The notes: generated from the letters alone by a model not told the origin. A DNA stretch of 64,000 nt from Odontocerum albicorne (GCA_949825065.1 OX463864.1:18179327-18243326), one strand, 5' to 3'. Positions 42,421 to 54,587 are shown, counted from the first letter of the stretch. A program made the numbers and translations.

Positions 42421-43000
42421 GTGTATTTCACAATAGTGTAGTAATAAATAATAAAACAGACCGGTAAACCATAATCCAAAAATAATTTATTTATGTTCAA
42501 AAATACTTTTTAAAAGTGAAACTGTAAAAAAAAAAATTAACAGTCAAAATGAATTAAAGTGAATGTAAGTTGATTGCATTTTGAAACACATGTCGGTAAA
42601 ATTAATTGCGATGTTAGGTAATGATTCACTGCGTCTATACTCTATATTATTCACAAATACGTAAATCACTCGAGGCCATGTTGTAAATTAGAGAATTAAA
42701 TTGAAACTTCATGAATTTTAAGTGAGTTTTTCTGTGACCGTTCATAACATTTGATGAAGACGTTTTTGATAAAAAAGAATTTGCTATCCACAATATATCA
42801 TTTGAAATTTATGGCATTTTAATGGAAAGACGAATCGTTGATTACAAGTACATAACAATTGTTTCATTTTATGGATATACATAACAGTTGCATGAGGCAA
42901 GGCCTGTGACGAAGTGGTCTTATTCCTTAATCACAAATCATATAATTGTCCTAAATACTAAAACACACATCTTAAATATTCACACTCTGCATTCACCTCA

Positions 43001-43200
43001 NNNNNNNNNNNNNNNNNNNNNNNNNNNNNNNNNNNNNNNNNNNNNNNNNNNNNNNNNNNNNNNNNNNNNNNNNNNNNNNNNNNNNNNNNNNNNNNNNNNN
43101 NNNNNNNNNNNNNNNNNNNNNNNNNNNNNNNNNNNNNNNNNNNNNNNNNNNNNNNNNNNNNNNNNNNNNNNNNNNNNNNNNNNNNNNNNNNNNNNNNNNN
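43001..43200. other. Assembly gap, 200 N
   Basis: Exactly 200 N. Open frames reported across it would be meaningless. Confidence 0.99.
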
Positions 43201-43299
43201 AAAAACACCAAAGGCCGAATTCATAGTTCGACCTTAACATTAAATACTAAACCTAAACTAATTTTTTACTGAAGAAATTAGCACATATTTAAAAAATAA

Positions 43300-44081
43300 A
43301 TTTGTCATAGCTTCCTTAAATAGGAGACACGAGGTATAATTTTGGATCGTTTAAGATTCGATTCTGAATACAATTCACAAACATTTAAAAAGTTAGAAAT
43401 TCTTATTTAGTATTTAGACCGGACTATGAATACGATAAAAAAATATTCGATTCAACAAAAATAAACAGTTTTTTTTTCTATTAATTAAAAATATATTATA
43501 ACATTTCCTTTTTTTTGTCGCCTGAAACTGTAAATTTTGCTTTTTTCCTAAAAATAATTTTTAATTTAAAAAAAACATATTTATATATATTCAGCACCTT
43601 GTTCCGTCCCTTTAATTTAAAATTATTTTTTAAAATAAAAATATGTTATATTATTTGATAAAAAAAAAATATTTTTCCTCAAGCAACATCGAAACATTCT
43701 TTTTGTATACTGAATTTCGATTTGTTTTTTTTTTTTTTTATATTTTATTTCTGTAAATTTTTATTTAGCTGTATATTTTTTTAAATTTTAGCTTTACTTT
43801 TTAAGAAAACTTAAACCAATGAATATTATCTCAAAATACCAAAAAAAAAAATGTTTAATTTTAACCAAACTTATTTTGAATTTAATGAGACATAGTCCTT
43901 TATAAAAAGTTTGCAAATGGAGTTATTATACTAATAAATATATTGATTGTAAAGCGCTGTTTTGTAATAATATAGGTATTATATCACCTCAAGTGAGCTT
44001 TTTAAATTAATGTATCAAAACGCAGCCTATAAGCGCCACTAAATAAAATCAAAGATACAATAAGTGACACTAAATCATTAT
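43300..44081. other. AT-rich stretch, homopolymer-rich
   Basis: 43300-43400 is the inverted copy of the AAGGAAGCTATGAC repeat at 24505. The rest is very AT-rich with long A and T runs. I see no gene. Confidence 0.5.
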
Positions 44082-44601
44082 TTAACCCTTTGTTACCTGA
44101 ATAAAGAAATAACTTGTTTATTGCATTTTTTTTTGTTAAATATCTCTTGTAGTGGGATGTTAGAGAGAGATTAAATAATTTTTTTTATTCTAAGTCATCC
44201 AAAAAAGGGTGGTACAAATTTGTACCGTCACTGAACAAAGGCATAAAAAAACAACAAATATGTTTTGAACAATCCTATTATTATATCAATCAATTTTATA
44301 AAAACAATTTTTAATTAACTTCTACTTTCAATAAACACACTTACCTGCCATTTTTCATTTATATTTTTATATCCAAAAATGAACAATAAAACACGCGTCC
44401 AATCAGTGTGACAGTGTTGCAACATTCACCTGAGATACCTGGTGGCATTTTTAATAAATACACGTTCCAATACTGTTTGCATTGTAAAAATATTAGTACA
44501 CATATGTGATGGATCGATCAAACTAATTTTGATGTATAATGCTAGAATGAACGTTTAAATCTGGTGGTATAAATTTGTACCGTCAGATGGCAAAGGGTTA
44601 A
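44082..44601. mobile_element. piggyBac-like non-autonomous element, family P4
   Basis: TTAA at both ends with CCCTTTGTTACCTGA and, inverted, CCCTTTGCCATCTGACGG. GGTACAAATTTGTACC, a perfect 16-bp palindrome, lies at about 44212, and a near copy (GGTATAAATTTGTACC) at about 44566 next to the right end. No transposase. Confidence 0.75.
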
Positions 44602-44879
44602 AATGAGGTACGGGTATAGAATAAAAAAAATTGGGATTTCATTAATGAATAACAGCAATCAGACAATATACGACTCGCAACATTGTTGACATACTTTAAA
44701 AAGCAAATTAAAAACCATCACATCTATCTTCAGTGGCAAAGTGTCTTTTTCCTGATTTTCCATCATCCTTTTTTCCCCATTTCCTTTTCCCTCTCCATGC
44801 CAGTGATGAACTAGTAAAAATTTATATCAGTTTTTTTTTTTATTTCTGTAATTTTGATATTGCAACTACATTATTAAGT

Positions 44880-45215
44880 GATAAGAGATGAATGTGAACT
44901 TAAGACTGATGTGTTGAGTAAGATGAAGAATACCAGTCTGAGATAGTTTGGGGCAAGTGGAACAAATGGATGTGGAAAGACGAACAAAAACAGATATAAA
45001 GTGCAAATGTCAGAGGAAGACCAAGGAAATTATACTTGGATCAACTGAATGATGATTCTTAAAGAAGAAAACGTAGAAAGTCAGAGTTATCTTAAAAGTT
45101 GTATGAGAAGGTGTATGGATGTCGAAGAGGCTAAGAATATGTGTTGAGATAGGAAAAGTCTGATGCTCTGTCCTCTTTGCTTACTCCAACAGGGAAATAG
45201 CATAATGGTATATGT
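44880..45215 (+). pseudogene. LINE-A C-terminus
   Basis: Reads CELKTDVLSKMKN, then VEQMDVERRTKTDI, CQRKTKEIILGSTEX, VESQSYLKSCMRRCMDVEEA, KNMC-DRKSL, ending CCATTATGCTATTTCCC in reverse. Frameshifted. 44737-44825 just upstream is a short LINE-B UTR piece, and 45230-45315 a LINE-B/SINE-1 type tail (AGCAATAAACCTGCCATATTG). Confidence 0.65.
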
Positions 45216-45371
45216 GTAACTACATCAATAATGTAAATGAAATGGAAAAAATTACTACTTAGCAATAAACCTGCCATATTGCACAATGTACAATAAAGTT
45301 TATGGATAATTATTAAACAAGTCCATCTTTCAAATCATTGTCACCGGCAATACTGCCTCTGATGTTTGGGC

Positions 45372-45530
45372 AGATTATTATGACCTTAAAATGTAGATTA
45401 TTACAACCTTAAAATGTAGATTATTACAACCTTAAAATGTAGATTATTACGACCTTAAAATGTAGATTATTACAACCTTAAAATGTAGATTATTACGACC
45501 TTAAAATGTAGATTATTACGACCTTATAAT
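45372..45530. repeat. Tandem repeat, 23-bp unit, about 7 copies
   Basis: AGATTATTAC(A/G)ACCTTAAAATGT repeats about seven times; only the A/G position varies. Confidence 0.95.
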
Positions 45531-45697
45531 GTCGTAGGATGATAAGCCTGACAGGTTTTACGAAAACCTCCCTCTTTTACAGCATATACAATTAATAGAC
45601 TATCATTGCAAATTTGAAAGTTTTCAAATGATTTTAATAGACTCGTTATAATTATAATTTGATCGAAAACCTTTTTATAGGTAAGCAATCCATACTT

Positions 45698-46275
45698 ATA
45701 CTAAAGAAAATGTATCATGGTCCCTGTGACGTTTCACAAATTTGCCCCAATACAACCTTGTAACGACGTTCAGTAATTTTAATTATTTTATCAATTTTAA
45801 TGTAAGCCTCGATTCTAATAAATAACAAGTTATTTAGGTAAATATATTACATAAAACTAACAATAATGGACAAATTAATACATCTTGTTACAAATTAGCA
45901 AAAATATGTCAGTTTGTTAAAATCAAATAATATTTGGCGACGTTCGTCAAAAAGTCACTACGATAGTCTGCATTGGCTAGGGAAGGGGTATACGATAGTT
46001 GGATTTTCGATATTTTTATACATAAATTTAAACGTTCGTAATTAGTTTTTAATTCATAGTGGATCTTGGCCTATTTAAAGATAGATACAAATCATACAAT
46101 ACATTAGAAAGTCAGTATAATGAAAATTAGGAATTAAAACGTCAGTTTTCGAGAAAAACAATTTTTCGATTTATGAAAAAACTATTCGATTTGTAAAAAA
46201 AAACGATTTTACCCCATCCCTTTGAGACATGACATTTCAAACGTCACAGGGACCATGCAACATTTTTTTGTGTAT
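45698..46275 (+). mobile_element. T element copy, about 578 bp
   Basis: Ends ATACTAAAGAAAATGTATCA and, inverted, the complement of GACCATGCAACATTTTTTTG. Inner TIR: GGTCCCTGTGACGTTTCACA and AAATTTGCCCCAATACAACC. It has one copy of the AATATTTGGCGACGTTCGTC segment. There is no gene. Confidence 0.85.
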
Positions 46276-46369
46276 AGTGATAATCGAAAGATTTTCGACA
46301 ACATTTAGCAGAATTTATGAAATATTAAATTTGTTGAAAATGGTTGAAGTATTTTTACCCTTTAAGTTA

Positions 46370-46562
46370 TTTTTAATGGCGTATTTATGAAATTAAGGCT
46401 GATGTGTTGGGCAAGACGAAGAAGAGCAGGTTTGGGCATGTGAAGATGTTTAATATGGTTTGGGCACGTGGAATGAATGAATGCAGAAAGACTAACAAAA
46501 CAAATATATAGTACAAATGGGAATGGAACGTGAGATAGAGCAAGACCAAATAAAGTATGGTT
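46370..46562 (+). mobile_element. LINE-A fragment joined to a T fragment
   Basis: GATGTGTTGGGCAAGACGAA, TTTGGGCACGTGGAATGAAT, TAACAAAACAAATATATAGT, AAATAAAGTATGGTTGG then switches directly to T sequence (TACAATACATTAGAAAGTC). FGHV appears twice (GGGCATGTGAAG, GGGCACGTGGAA), a small internal duplication. Confidence 0.65.
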
Positions 46563-46735
46563 GGTACAATACATTAGAAAGTCAGTATAATGAAAATTAG
46601 GAATTAAAACGTCAGCAGAGAAAAACAATTTTTCGATTTATGAAAAAACTATTCGATTTGTAAAAAAAAAACGATTTTACCCCATCCCTTTGAGACATGA
46701 CATTTCAAACGTCACAGGGACTCTTGAGTATAGTT
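46563..46735 (+). mobile_element. T element right-end fragment
   Basis: Same as 46093-46265 of the preceding full copy (ACATTAGAAAGTCAGTATAA, CGATTTTACCCCATCCCTTT, AACGTCACAGGGACT, CTTGAGTATAG). Probably a duplication of its neighbour or a broken second insertion. Confidence 0.75.
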
Positions 46736-47759
46736 TATACAAACTGTTAGTCAATGTTTTGTGTAATGAACGTTCGTATATTGGTTTGCATTGAGTTATT
46801 CATCAAAAGTAGATCTTCATAAAAGATCAGATATGTAACATATAGGGGACATTTAAAGAAAATATAATCCAACATTTCACAAGCTGGAATATAATTTAAA
46901 ATAAAGATATGAAATTAATTAATTTTTTTTTATTAACGTGGTATTATTTCAATTGGTACGTGGTACGTGGTATTATGAAAATTTACTATGTTCGTACTAC
47001 TGGAACATATTGTGTATTCTTAATTAATGTTATCAACTTTATATTGCCATTAAAGAAAAAAAAAAAAAGGATTGTGTTCTCATTTTTAAGCAGTTTGGTA
47101 TTTTTAAAGAGTTTATATCTTTATTTAATGATTAAATTAATATTTTTTTTACCAAAGAACAAATGCGTACTAACTTCATGTCAAAGAGAAAAAAAATTGA
47201 CAATAATAAATGGAAAATGTGCATTTTCTTATGTATTTGGGTTTATTCAAATAAATATTACAAGAGAAGATGAAACAAATTAATCCATTTTAGAGTTTTA
47301 AAGAAACAAAAAGTACTTTGTTCACAACTGTATTCTTTTTAACAAAGTAAAATATATAATGTTCATTAACATTCTGAATAATGATTATATACGATAATGT
47401 TCACATTTACTCGTATATTTTAATATATTGCTTATGTAACATCTCTATCTACAAAGATTATAAATATTCAAATTTAATTTAATTTTTCAAATAATAATTC
47501 ATTCCCATAAACAAAAAAAATAATGTACACACAAATATTCTTGTTTTATGTTCACTTCAGCATTCTTAAATGTTCACATTTATATTCCTGTCAACAAACA
47601 AAAATAGATTCTTCGCAAAGTTTAATAAAAATAAATAGTAATTTTGTCAAATCATTCATAAATGCATTCTCATATACAATATATAAAGAAAATAATGATC
47701 ACATTAACATTCTTGTCTTTTGTTCACATCAGCATCTTAATTGTTTACATTTCTTCTTC

Positions 47760-48230
47760 TTCTCAGTGTCATGTCAGGTCCCCCCAACGTTGACTATCAC
47801 CTGAGAGAAAGCATCTTTGTCCCCGGCAGCCTGAAAAAGATCCCCAACGCTCCTTGTACCAGTCCAATCACGTATATTGCGGAACCAGGAGATTTGCCTC
47901 CTGCCAACATCTCTTTGACCCTCTATTTTGCCTTGGATGATCAGGTGCAGTAATTTGTACTTTGCTCCTCTAAGTACATGCCCCAAGTAGGACACCCTTC
48001 GAATTTTAATATTAGTCAGCAACTCTCTATCAACTTTGGCTCTTTGAAGAACCCTTGTGTTGCTGACCATATCCGTCCAGGGTATCCGTAGCATTCTCCG
48101 GTGCATCCATATTTGAAGGTCGTCAATACTGTCTGCCAGAACAACTGTATCATCTGCGTAACTGATGTTATTGACGCAAACACCATTCACTTTGACTCCC
48201 AGATTCAATTAATGAATTTGCTTGAATCAA
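47760..48230 (-). pseudogene. LINE-C RT with YADD motif and internal deletion
   Basis: The minus-strand frame reads VKVNGVCVNNISYADDTVVL, ADSIDDLQ, then jumps to IWMHRRMLRIPWTDMVSNTR, VLQRAKVDRELLTNIKIRRV, SYLGHVLRGAKYKLLHLIIQ, GKIEGQRDVGRRQISWFRNI, RDWTGTRSVGDLFQAAGDKD, ending INVNVGGT-like. YADD is the RT catalytic pair. About 100 residues between palm and thumb are missing, yet the frame is kept across the join. Confidence 0.83.
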
Positions 48231-48349
48231 AAAAGACGTTGGTTAACATTATAACGACACAATGATGACGCAGGACTATGGTAAATTTAATGGGGCTAGA
48301 TATTAAAAACTGATGAAAGCTCGACGAATCAAATCATCCAATAATACAA

Positions 48350-48690
48350 ACAAAAGTAACAGCCTGAAAAACATCCCCAACGCTCCTTATACCAGTCCAA
48401 TCACGTATATTGCGGAGCCGGGAGATTTGCATCCTGCCAACATCTCTTCGACCCTCTATTTTGCCTTGGATGATCAGGTGCAGTAATTTGTACTTTGCTC
48501 CTCTAAGTACATGACCCAAATAGGACACCTTTCAGATTTTAATCTTAGTCAGCAACTCTCTATCAACTTTGGCCGTTTGAAGAACCCTCGTGTTGTTGAC
48601 CATATCCGTCCAGGGTATCCGTAGCATTCTCCGGTGCATCCACATTTCGAATGCTTCCAGTCGGTTCATACTACCAACTTAAAATAAACT
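48350..48690 (-). pseudogene. Second LINE-C C-terminal copy, direct repeat of the first
   Basis: The minus strand reads VVXMNRLEAFEMWMHRRMLR, IPWTDMVNNTRVLQTAKVDR, ELLTKIKI, then SYLGHVLRGAKYKLLHLIIQ, GKIEGRRDVGRMQISRLRNI, RDWTGIRSVGDVFQAV. It is very close in sequence to 47760-48130, in the same orientation and 120 bp away, so a recent tandem duplication or paired insertions. It lacks YADD but keeps the RLEAFEMW segment lost in the first copy. Confidence 0.8.
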
Positions 48691-48964
48691 AACAGTAAAA
48701 GCACATATTTATGAAACTACTAAATAATGCTCTCATAGAGTGAAATGGGGCAGTCGTTTACTCTCAATTTGTTTCATAGAAATTATTAATGTTTCTGTAA
48801 AATTTATTAAATCTAAAATGGATCATCCACAATTTTCACAATTTAAAAACTTAAAGATTGTTACAAATATAACAGAACTATATTTGCTGGTTTATAATTA
48901 TTATGTTTCAAGCAGCAAAGGCTTTAACTTTTTTTTAAATGTAATGGCACCACATACAACATGA

Positions 48965-49120
48965 AAAATACTTACCAGATTCCATTCCTATTGGTATCCA
49001 AAATAAAATTTAAAAGGTTTTTTTTCTTAAGACCTCTTTTACACATTGCTAATTAGTTGGATGGATTGCCACATGTCAATATGTCTGCCAGGTTATACTG
49101 TACACAATTAAAGTGAAACA
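48965..49120 (+). repeat. SINE-1 body and tail
   Basis: AAGACCTCTTTTACACATTG, TAATTAGTTGGATGGATTGC, CACATGTCAATATGTCTGCC, AGGTTATACTGTACACAATT, AAAGTGAAACACAATAAAA. Head missing. Confidence 0.7.
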
Positions 49121-49440
49121 CAATAAAAAACTGAAAACATTTATTTAAAAAAAATCTTTAAGATTATTTTTCTAATATAACTTCTCGTGTAATATTTATT
49201 AAAAACTAAATGTTTACTCTATTTATTAAGTTATGTACTCTATCAAGCATTTATGATTTTATTTAGTTAATATAACACAAAAATGGTCAAGTCAAAAAAT
49301 ATATATTTTCCTAAATAGATTATTGAACAATATATAATTTAATTTACCCATAATTGTTAATTTATATCTAATTTGACTTACGAATAATTTATTTTATGAT
49401 ATAATAAAATTTGACAGTACTTAAAAGTTTACCCATATTT

Positions 49441-49600
49441 AGTCCTCAGTGAGATACAGGCAAAAGCCTAGTTTACTGGGGACACGACAAATGAAAGGTC
49501 CAGACCCAGATCCATTAAAATTGTGTGTCCGAATTAAATCACCTGTTGTTTTTTCGCAAATTATGTATATTTCTTGTCATGTGTAAAATAAATAAATTTT
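49441..49600 (+). repeat. K element copy 5, 5'-truncated
   Basis: Begins at TCCTCAGTGAGATACAGGC and ends GTCATGTGTAAAATAAATAA. Truncation at the same block as the copy at 5191 points to 5' loss during copying. Confidence 0.8.
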
Positions 49601-50067
49601 AAAAAAGGAGAGAGCATCGTCATATATCCTTACAGAATTTTTTTGCATCCTTAGTAGATAGCCAATCTAAGCACAAGACAGCTCTTTCATTAAAGTATAA
49701 CTAAATTACATTTTATTAAAAATGTACGATTGCACTGTAAAAGAGCATAATTCATTCTAGAGACGGTGGGTTGAGAAGGGACAGCCATATGTCTAACTAA
49801 CTTCTACTAAAAATCTCAGTCTGATATAGGTCGTGAAGTTCGTGCCAAGCTATGGACCGATTTGGATGAAGGAGTTTTAAGGCATACTTGTATTCCTGTT
49901 GGAACATATAGGGTGATGATAATAAATTTTAATTTAAGCCTTTTAATTTATCATCCAGTAATGTAAACTTATAAATAATTCAACGAAAATTCACCGATAG
50001 ATTTGTAATTTAGCCAAAATATTGTTATTTTAATGTCTAAATCAGTCAATCTGTCAGAAATTAAGAA

Positions 50068-50528
50068 TTAACCCTTCCTTCCCTGTGATGGGTAACTAGT
50101 ACACATTGCTTCTAAAAAATTTAATATCTCTATAAATATAATAAATACTTGGTTCAGATTTTAGGTATTCCTTCTAAAAAAATGCTATGGGTTAGGAAAC
50201 AACGCTATTCACGTCTCACTCTACTTCGGTATATGGGAACGTAAGAAATAGAATCTCAGTTCACTCGCTTCTCTCGCTTCAGTAGCTCTCGGCCATCCAT
50301 TTGAGGTGGTCTCTTCGCCCATTTTGTGAACGTCGGCCGATGTTTTTTTCATGTTTTCAGCAATTAAATTTCAATTATTATCACTTTTGACTTCAAATTT
50401 AATCAATTTAAGCGATTGGCTATGAATATTCTTATTTTTCCAATTTTAAATCACTCATTTTTACATGTGTATTGAATACACAGCACCAGATCGCACGGAT
50501 TTTTTAGGCACAGGAAGGGAAAGGTTAA
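50068..50528 (+). mobile_element. piggyBac-like non-autonomous element, family P1, copy 3
   Basis: TTAA ends; left CCCTTCCTTCCCTGTGATG, right GGCACAGGAAGGGAAAGG. It is 461 bp and lacks about 100 bp near the left that the 14994 copy has (the ACACTGGCACACG stretch). Confidence 0.82.
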
Positions 50529-50577
50529 CCCAAAAGATTGTCCACAGCAAGTTATTATCTAGAAAAATATGAGTTTT

Positions 50578-50745
50578 TGTTGGAATATTTTGTTCTTCCA
50601 CTAATTACATTAATCCACATGACGTGGTCTCTACCTTCTATCTCTTTAGGTGGAATTTGCTGCCTTCCACCTGAAGAGAGCCTCGGGATAGGAGGTAGAA
50701 ACACATGTAGTATTATTAGTGGAATAACAAAGTATTTTATTGTTA
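50578..50745. mobile_element. Fold-back element, about 60-bp arms
   Basis: Left arm AATATTTTGTTCTTCCACTA...ACATGACGTGGTCTCTACCT; right arm, inverted, AATACTTTGTTATTCCACTA...ACATGTGTTTCTACCT. It is a near-complete hairpin about 165 bp long. An open frame here (50538-50777) is explained by the fold-back. Confidence 0.72.
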
Positions 50746-51219
50746 AATATTTTATGATAAGAGTTCCACAAAATTAATGATGAAACGTTTGATAAGAGTT
50801 TTTCATTTTGTATATTTTTGTATATTTAATGGGCTTTGGATATTTAATGGACTTGACCATCTTGACAATTCAATTTGGATATTTAATGGACTTGATCATT
50901 TTTGTGTGAACCTATTGAAATTTTATATAAAATAAAATTGATAAAATGTATATGTCAATAATTTTCTGTAATTTTTTAATATTGATTTTAACAGTTGAAA
51001 CATTGGTCTGAAAAATAACTTAATCTTTGCAGTCTAGAAGTATTAATTGCAAAGCTTTTTGACTTTTGAGCAATAAATACGTCAGCGAAATACGATAGAC
51101 ATGAACATTTTAAATTGTGCTTTATCTTTTTTAAGATTTCCCTACTGATGAGGTTTACTTATCTAAGGCAGCGTTTCTTAACATGATTGAATCATGATTT
51201 TTATTTAATTTCGCATCCC

Positions 51220-51794
51220 TATACTAGAGAAAATGTAGCATAGTCCCTGTGACAGTATACAAATTTGCCCCAATACAACCTTGTGACGATGTTTAGTAAT
51301 TTTAATTATTTTATCAACTTTAATTTAAGTCTCGATTCAAATAAATAGCAAGTTATTTAGGTAAATACATTACATAAAACTAACAATAAAAACAAATTAA
51401 TACATCTTGTTACAAATTACCAAAAATGTCAGTTTGTTAAAATCAAATAATATTTGGCGACGTTCGTCAAAAGTCACTACGTTAGTCTGCATTGGCTAAG
51501 GATAGGGTATACGATAATTGAATTTTCGATTTTTTACACGTAAAATTAAATGTTCGTAATTAGTATTAATTCATAGTGGATCTTTAAATCTATTTAAAGA
51601 TAGATACAAATCATACAATACATTAAGAAAGTCAGTATAATGAAAATTAGGAATTAAAACGTCAGTTTAGAGAAACACAATTCTTCCATTTATAAAAAAA
51701 CTATTCGATTTGTAAAAAAAAAACGATTTTATTCCATCCCTTTGAGACATGATATTTCAAACGTCAATGGACCATGCTACATTTTCTTGAGTAT
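51220..51794 (+). mobile_element. T element copy
   Basis: TATACTAGAGAAAATGTAGC at the left and, inverted, TACTCAAGAAAATGTAGCATG at the right. Interior as in the 45698 copy, one AATATTTGGCGACGTTCGTC segment. Confidence 0.85.
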
Positions 51795-52235
51795 GGTAAA
51801 GATTAATAAAACAACTGATAATAATTAAATATATTTATAATACAAAATACATTCAACGAATGAAAGCCCATTACCCGTGACGAGTTTAATAAAAGGCACA
51901 ATACAAAGTGGGGAGATACAGGTACTTGACATATTAACGAATCGAAAATTATTGATATATAACAAAATATTGAAGGGTTAATTTTATTTAATACTTTTTT
52001 AATAAAAAAAAAAACATGAATCGAGCTTATGCATTTGTAAAATAATATATATAATATTTTTAAGCCACTTCGACAAGTGATCTGTCCCATACTCAAATAA
52101 TGTGTTTTTTTTTTGTAATTTAAATTAATTATAATTTTATCATTACATTTTTACATGTATAAAGAATTTTTGTCATTTTATTTTCAATTTATACATTAAG
52201 TATATATGCATAGGTGAGGTAAATCAATTTATCGA

Positions 52236-52263
52236 TGATTATTATTATTATTATTATTATTAA
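52236..52263. repeat. (ATT)n microsatellite
   Basis: About eight ATT units followed by TAATTAATAT. Ordinary simple repeat. Confidence 0.9.
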
Positions 52264-52458
52264 TTAATATATAATATTTAATTCTTAAGACATTGAAACG
52301 ATTATATAAGTATAATGAAGGGTATTAAAATGTACCTAACTCACCAATTATAAATAAATGAATAAATAAAACCACACAATAAAGATATATAAAAAAAAAA
52401 CAAATTTTTGTCTTTTTTTAATCCTTTTTATTCCTTTTACATATTCACTCGCAGCCAT

Positions 52459-53001
52459 GTAAAGTGTTTTTCAAATTGAGCGGATTTTTTAGTTCAAATT
52501 TTTTTCTTAATTCTTGAATAAAACACACAATTGACATTGATTTCAATTTTTTTTTTATTGGTCATTGAAGTATAACGTATGACATTTAAACACAAAAAAC
52601 AATATCCACCTTTTGCAGCTCCACAGATGTCCAACCTTTTGTCAAAATTTTCAATGACATTTTGGCATTATTGCGGTTCTAACTCACCAATAATGCGAAT
52701 AATTTCATCCTTCAGCTCAAGAATTGATCGGGGGTCATTCTTATAGACCTGGTTTTTCACGTAACCCCAGAAAAAATAGTCCAACGGTGTCAGATCACAA
52801 TATGATCTTGGTGGCCAATTAACATCACCGTTTCCGGAGATCACAATACATAAAATAATTCAACAATTTGAACACGTTGTTGTATTGTATAGAAATGTCA
52901 TACATTACACTTATCAAATGTTACAAGACCCAGGCAAGTTCGAGACGCCATCTGTGTTTTATCCAATAATTAAAAGACAGCTCAATTTGAAAGAACCTTT
53001 A
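52459..53001 (-). mobile_element. Mariner deletion derivative S, copy 5
   Basis: Left TIR AAAGTGTTTTTCAAATTGAG, right TIR inverted (CTCAATTTGAAAGAACCTTT). The C-terminal transposase remnant is on the minus strand (complement of CAATTCTTGAGCTGAAGGAT and so on) and the shared junction (complement of CACCGTTTCCGGAG) is present. A short segment at the left (TTTTTTATTGGTCATTGAAG) is the same as in copy 1. Confidence 0.85.
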
Positions 53002-53688
53002 GAAAGAATTAATAAAGAAATGTAATGTGTTGACCAAATCAAATAATATCCCTAATAAAACCTTTTTGGTAGACACAAACATCAGTGAAATCTCTTTTTT
53101 AGCTAAGACGAAAAAACTCCAACGGTTTGTTTTGAAAACCCCTTTAACTAAATTGATCTCTTTCGTCTTGTTTGACATCAAAAATTGGATAAAGATAGGA
53201 TTGCAGTATTCAAGTTTTATGTCATCTGGACGTTCAAAGATTTCCAATATATCAGGATGATTGACTATGTTGAAAATTTCTCGTATTAAATATTTAAAAG
53301 TGTTTTCAAAAAGCACTCACTGTCACAACTGCAAGATGACAGATGGATGACGTTTAACCTGCTAACGGCCAAACCAAGTTGTCATGTTTTTTTTTTTATC
53401 CACTTTGCACGGATTCCTCCTGTTACACAAAGAGGGTCTGCTTCTAGCGTTAGCTTATTTGTTAAGAAGCATATCAGCCAGGATTCTTCTCATACTGCTA
53501 GGCGGTGCCGAGAATATATCAACAGGGTCATTCAGTTGGTTCAATATCTCTATACCACGCGTGACTGAGTGTTTAACCATGATATTCATTCTTTAAGTTG
53601 GTATGTAGAACAAAGGGTGATTCCTTGCACGGATATATTTATTAGATATGTACATATAAACTTAGTGCTTCTAGAATCGCGGGACAGT
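53002..53688. other. Unresolved, probably LINE-derived
   Basis: A minus-strand frame at 53316-52999 (MLFENTFKYLIREIFNIVNH...) and overlapping plus frames at 53347-53596 carry no motif I recognise. Position between mariner S5 and an RT fragment suggests old LINE sequence, but that is inference. Confidence 0.3.
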
Positions 53689-53689
53689 T

Positions 53690-53805
53690 AAAGCAACCTT
53701 GAAAAACCTTAAGTAGGAATATCGCAATGGAATCTTGCCTTCTTGTTTCGAGGCTTCTATAGTTACACACCGTGAGGTCGACATGGTGAGCATATTTTGG
53801 ATAAT
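53690..53805. repeat. Dispersed repeat shared with 541-640
   Basis: CTTAAGTAGGAATATCGCAA, TTGTTTCGAGGCTTCTATAG, TTACACACCGTGAGG, CATGGTGAGCATATTTTGG. Same order as at the window start. Confidence 0.55.
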
Positions 53806-53809
53806 CACC

Positions 53810-53970
53810 CTTTGTTCTGTAGCATAGATATCTGAGGATTTTTTTTGTATTTGCTCTATATTGTTTTTATATTTGAGCTGATGAGGAGCCCAAACTGTAG
53901 ATGCATATTCTAATTTGGTTCTAATTAGATAATTATATAAGATGATATAACCCCTTGGTTCATAGAATGA
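53810..53970 (-). pseudogene. Jockey/R1-like LINE RT fragment
   Basis: The minus strand reads LEYASTVWAPHQLKYKNNIE, QIQKKSSDIYAT. LEYAS-VW-PH...IE-IQ(R/K)K is the well-known C-terminal block of these LINEs. It is short and without catalytic motifs. Confidence 0.72.
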
Positions 53971-53984
53971 AGCAGTAACGTTGC

Positions 53985-54150
53985 CCCGCCACCACAGGCG
54001 CAGTAGAGGAGGGCCTTCGATAACCGCGTTAACTGATTAATCACTTTAAGCGCTTTAAGTGGGAAATAGTACAATTTTGCTTAAGTGCCCTAATTGATTT
54101 TCGTCGCAAATCGAATTCTCGTTAAGCAAGGTTTTTCTGTACATATAAAA
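53985..54150. mobile_element. Possible pogo/Tigger-like end
   Basis: AATTCTCGTTAAGCAAGGTT, TTTCTGTACAT at the right is the inverse of GTACAGAAAAACCTTGCTTA, which resembles Tigger-type termini (CAG-AAACCTCGCTTA). The left end is not found. Confidence 0.35.
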
Positions 54151-54587
54151 TGTGCACGGTGTGTTTTGGGAAGGAAAATAAAAAATCATTTTAATATTTG
54201 TAAAATATTCTGTATATTCTGAAATAGTAGATAGAAAAAATACAAAGATAAACAGTATTTATAACGAAGAATTATAAGATCCCATATCAAAATTAGTCAA
54301 TTGAGCAGCAATTGGGTGGAAATAACCATCCAAAATTTGTAAAATATTCTGTATATTCTAGAATATTCTGTATCATATTTGTAAAATATTCTGTATATTC
54401 TGAAATATGTAGATAGAGAAAATACAAAGTTAAACAGTATTTATAATGAAGAATTATAAGATCCCATATCAAAATTAGTAAATTGAGCAGGAATTGGGTG
54501 GAAAACCATCCAAAATTTGTAAAATATTCTGTATATTCTAGAATATTCTGTATCATATTTGCAAAATATTCTGTATATTCTGAAATA

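Noticed and set aside
42888..43226. 112-codon frame across the N run
   Set aside because: Created by the assembly gap; the unknown bases carry no stop codons.
46909..47283. 124-codon open frame, plus strand
   Set aside because: Very AT-rich, dominated by F, I, K, L, N and Y from poly-A/T runs. Part of it is a dispersed repeat found again at 63655-63760. No domain or splice support.
52999..53316. 105-codon minus-strand frame as a host gene
   Set aside because: It starts where mariner S5 ends and lies beside a LINE RT fragment. Composition is AT-driven and I see no conserved motif.
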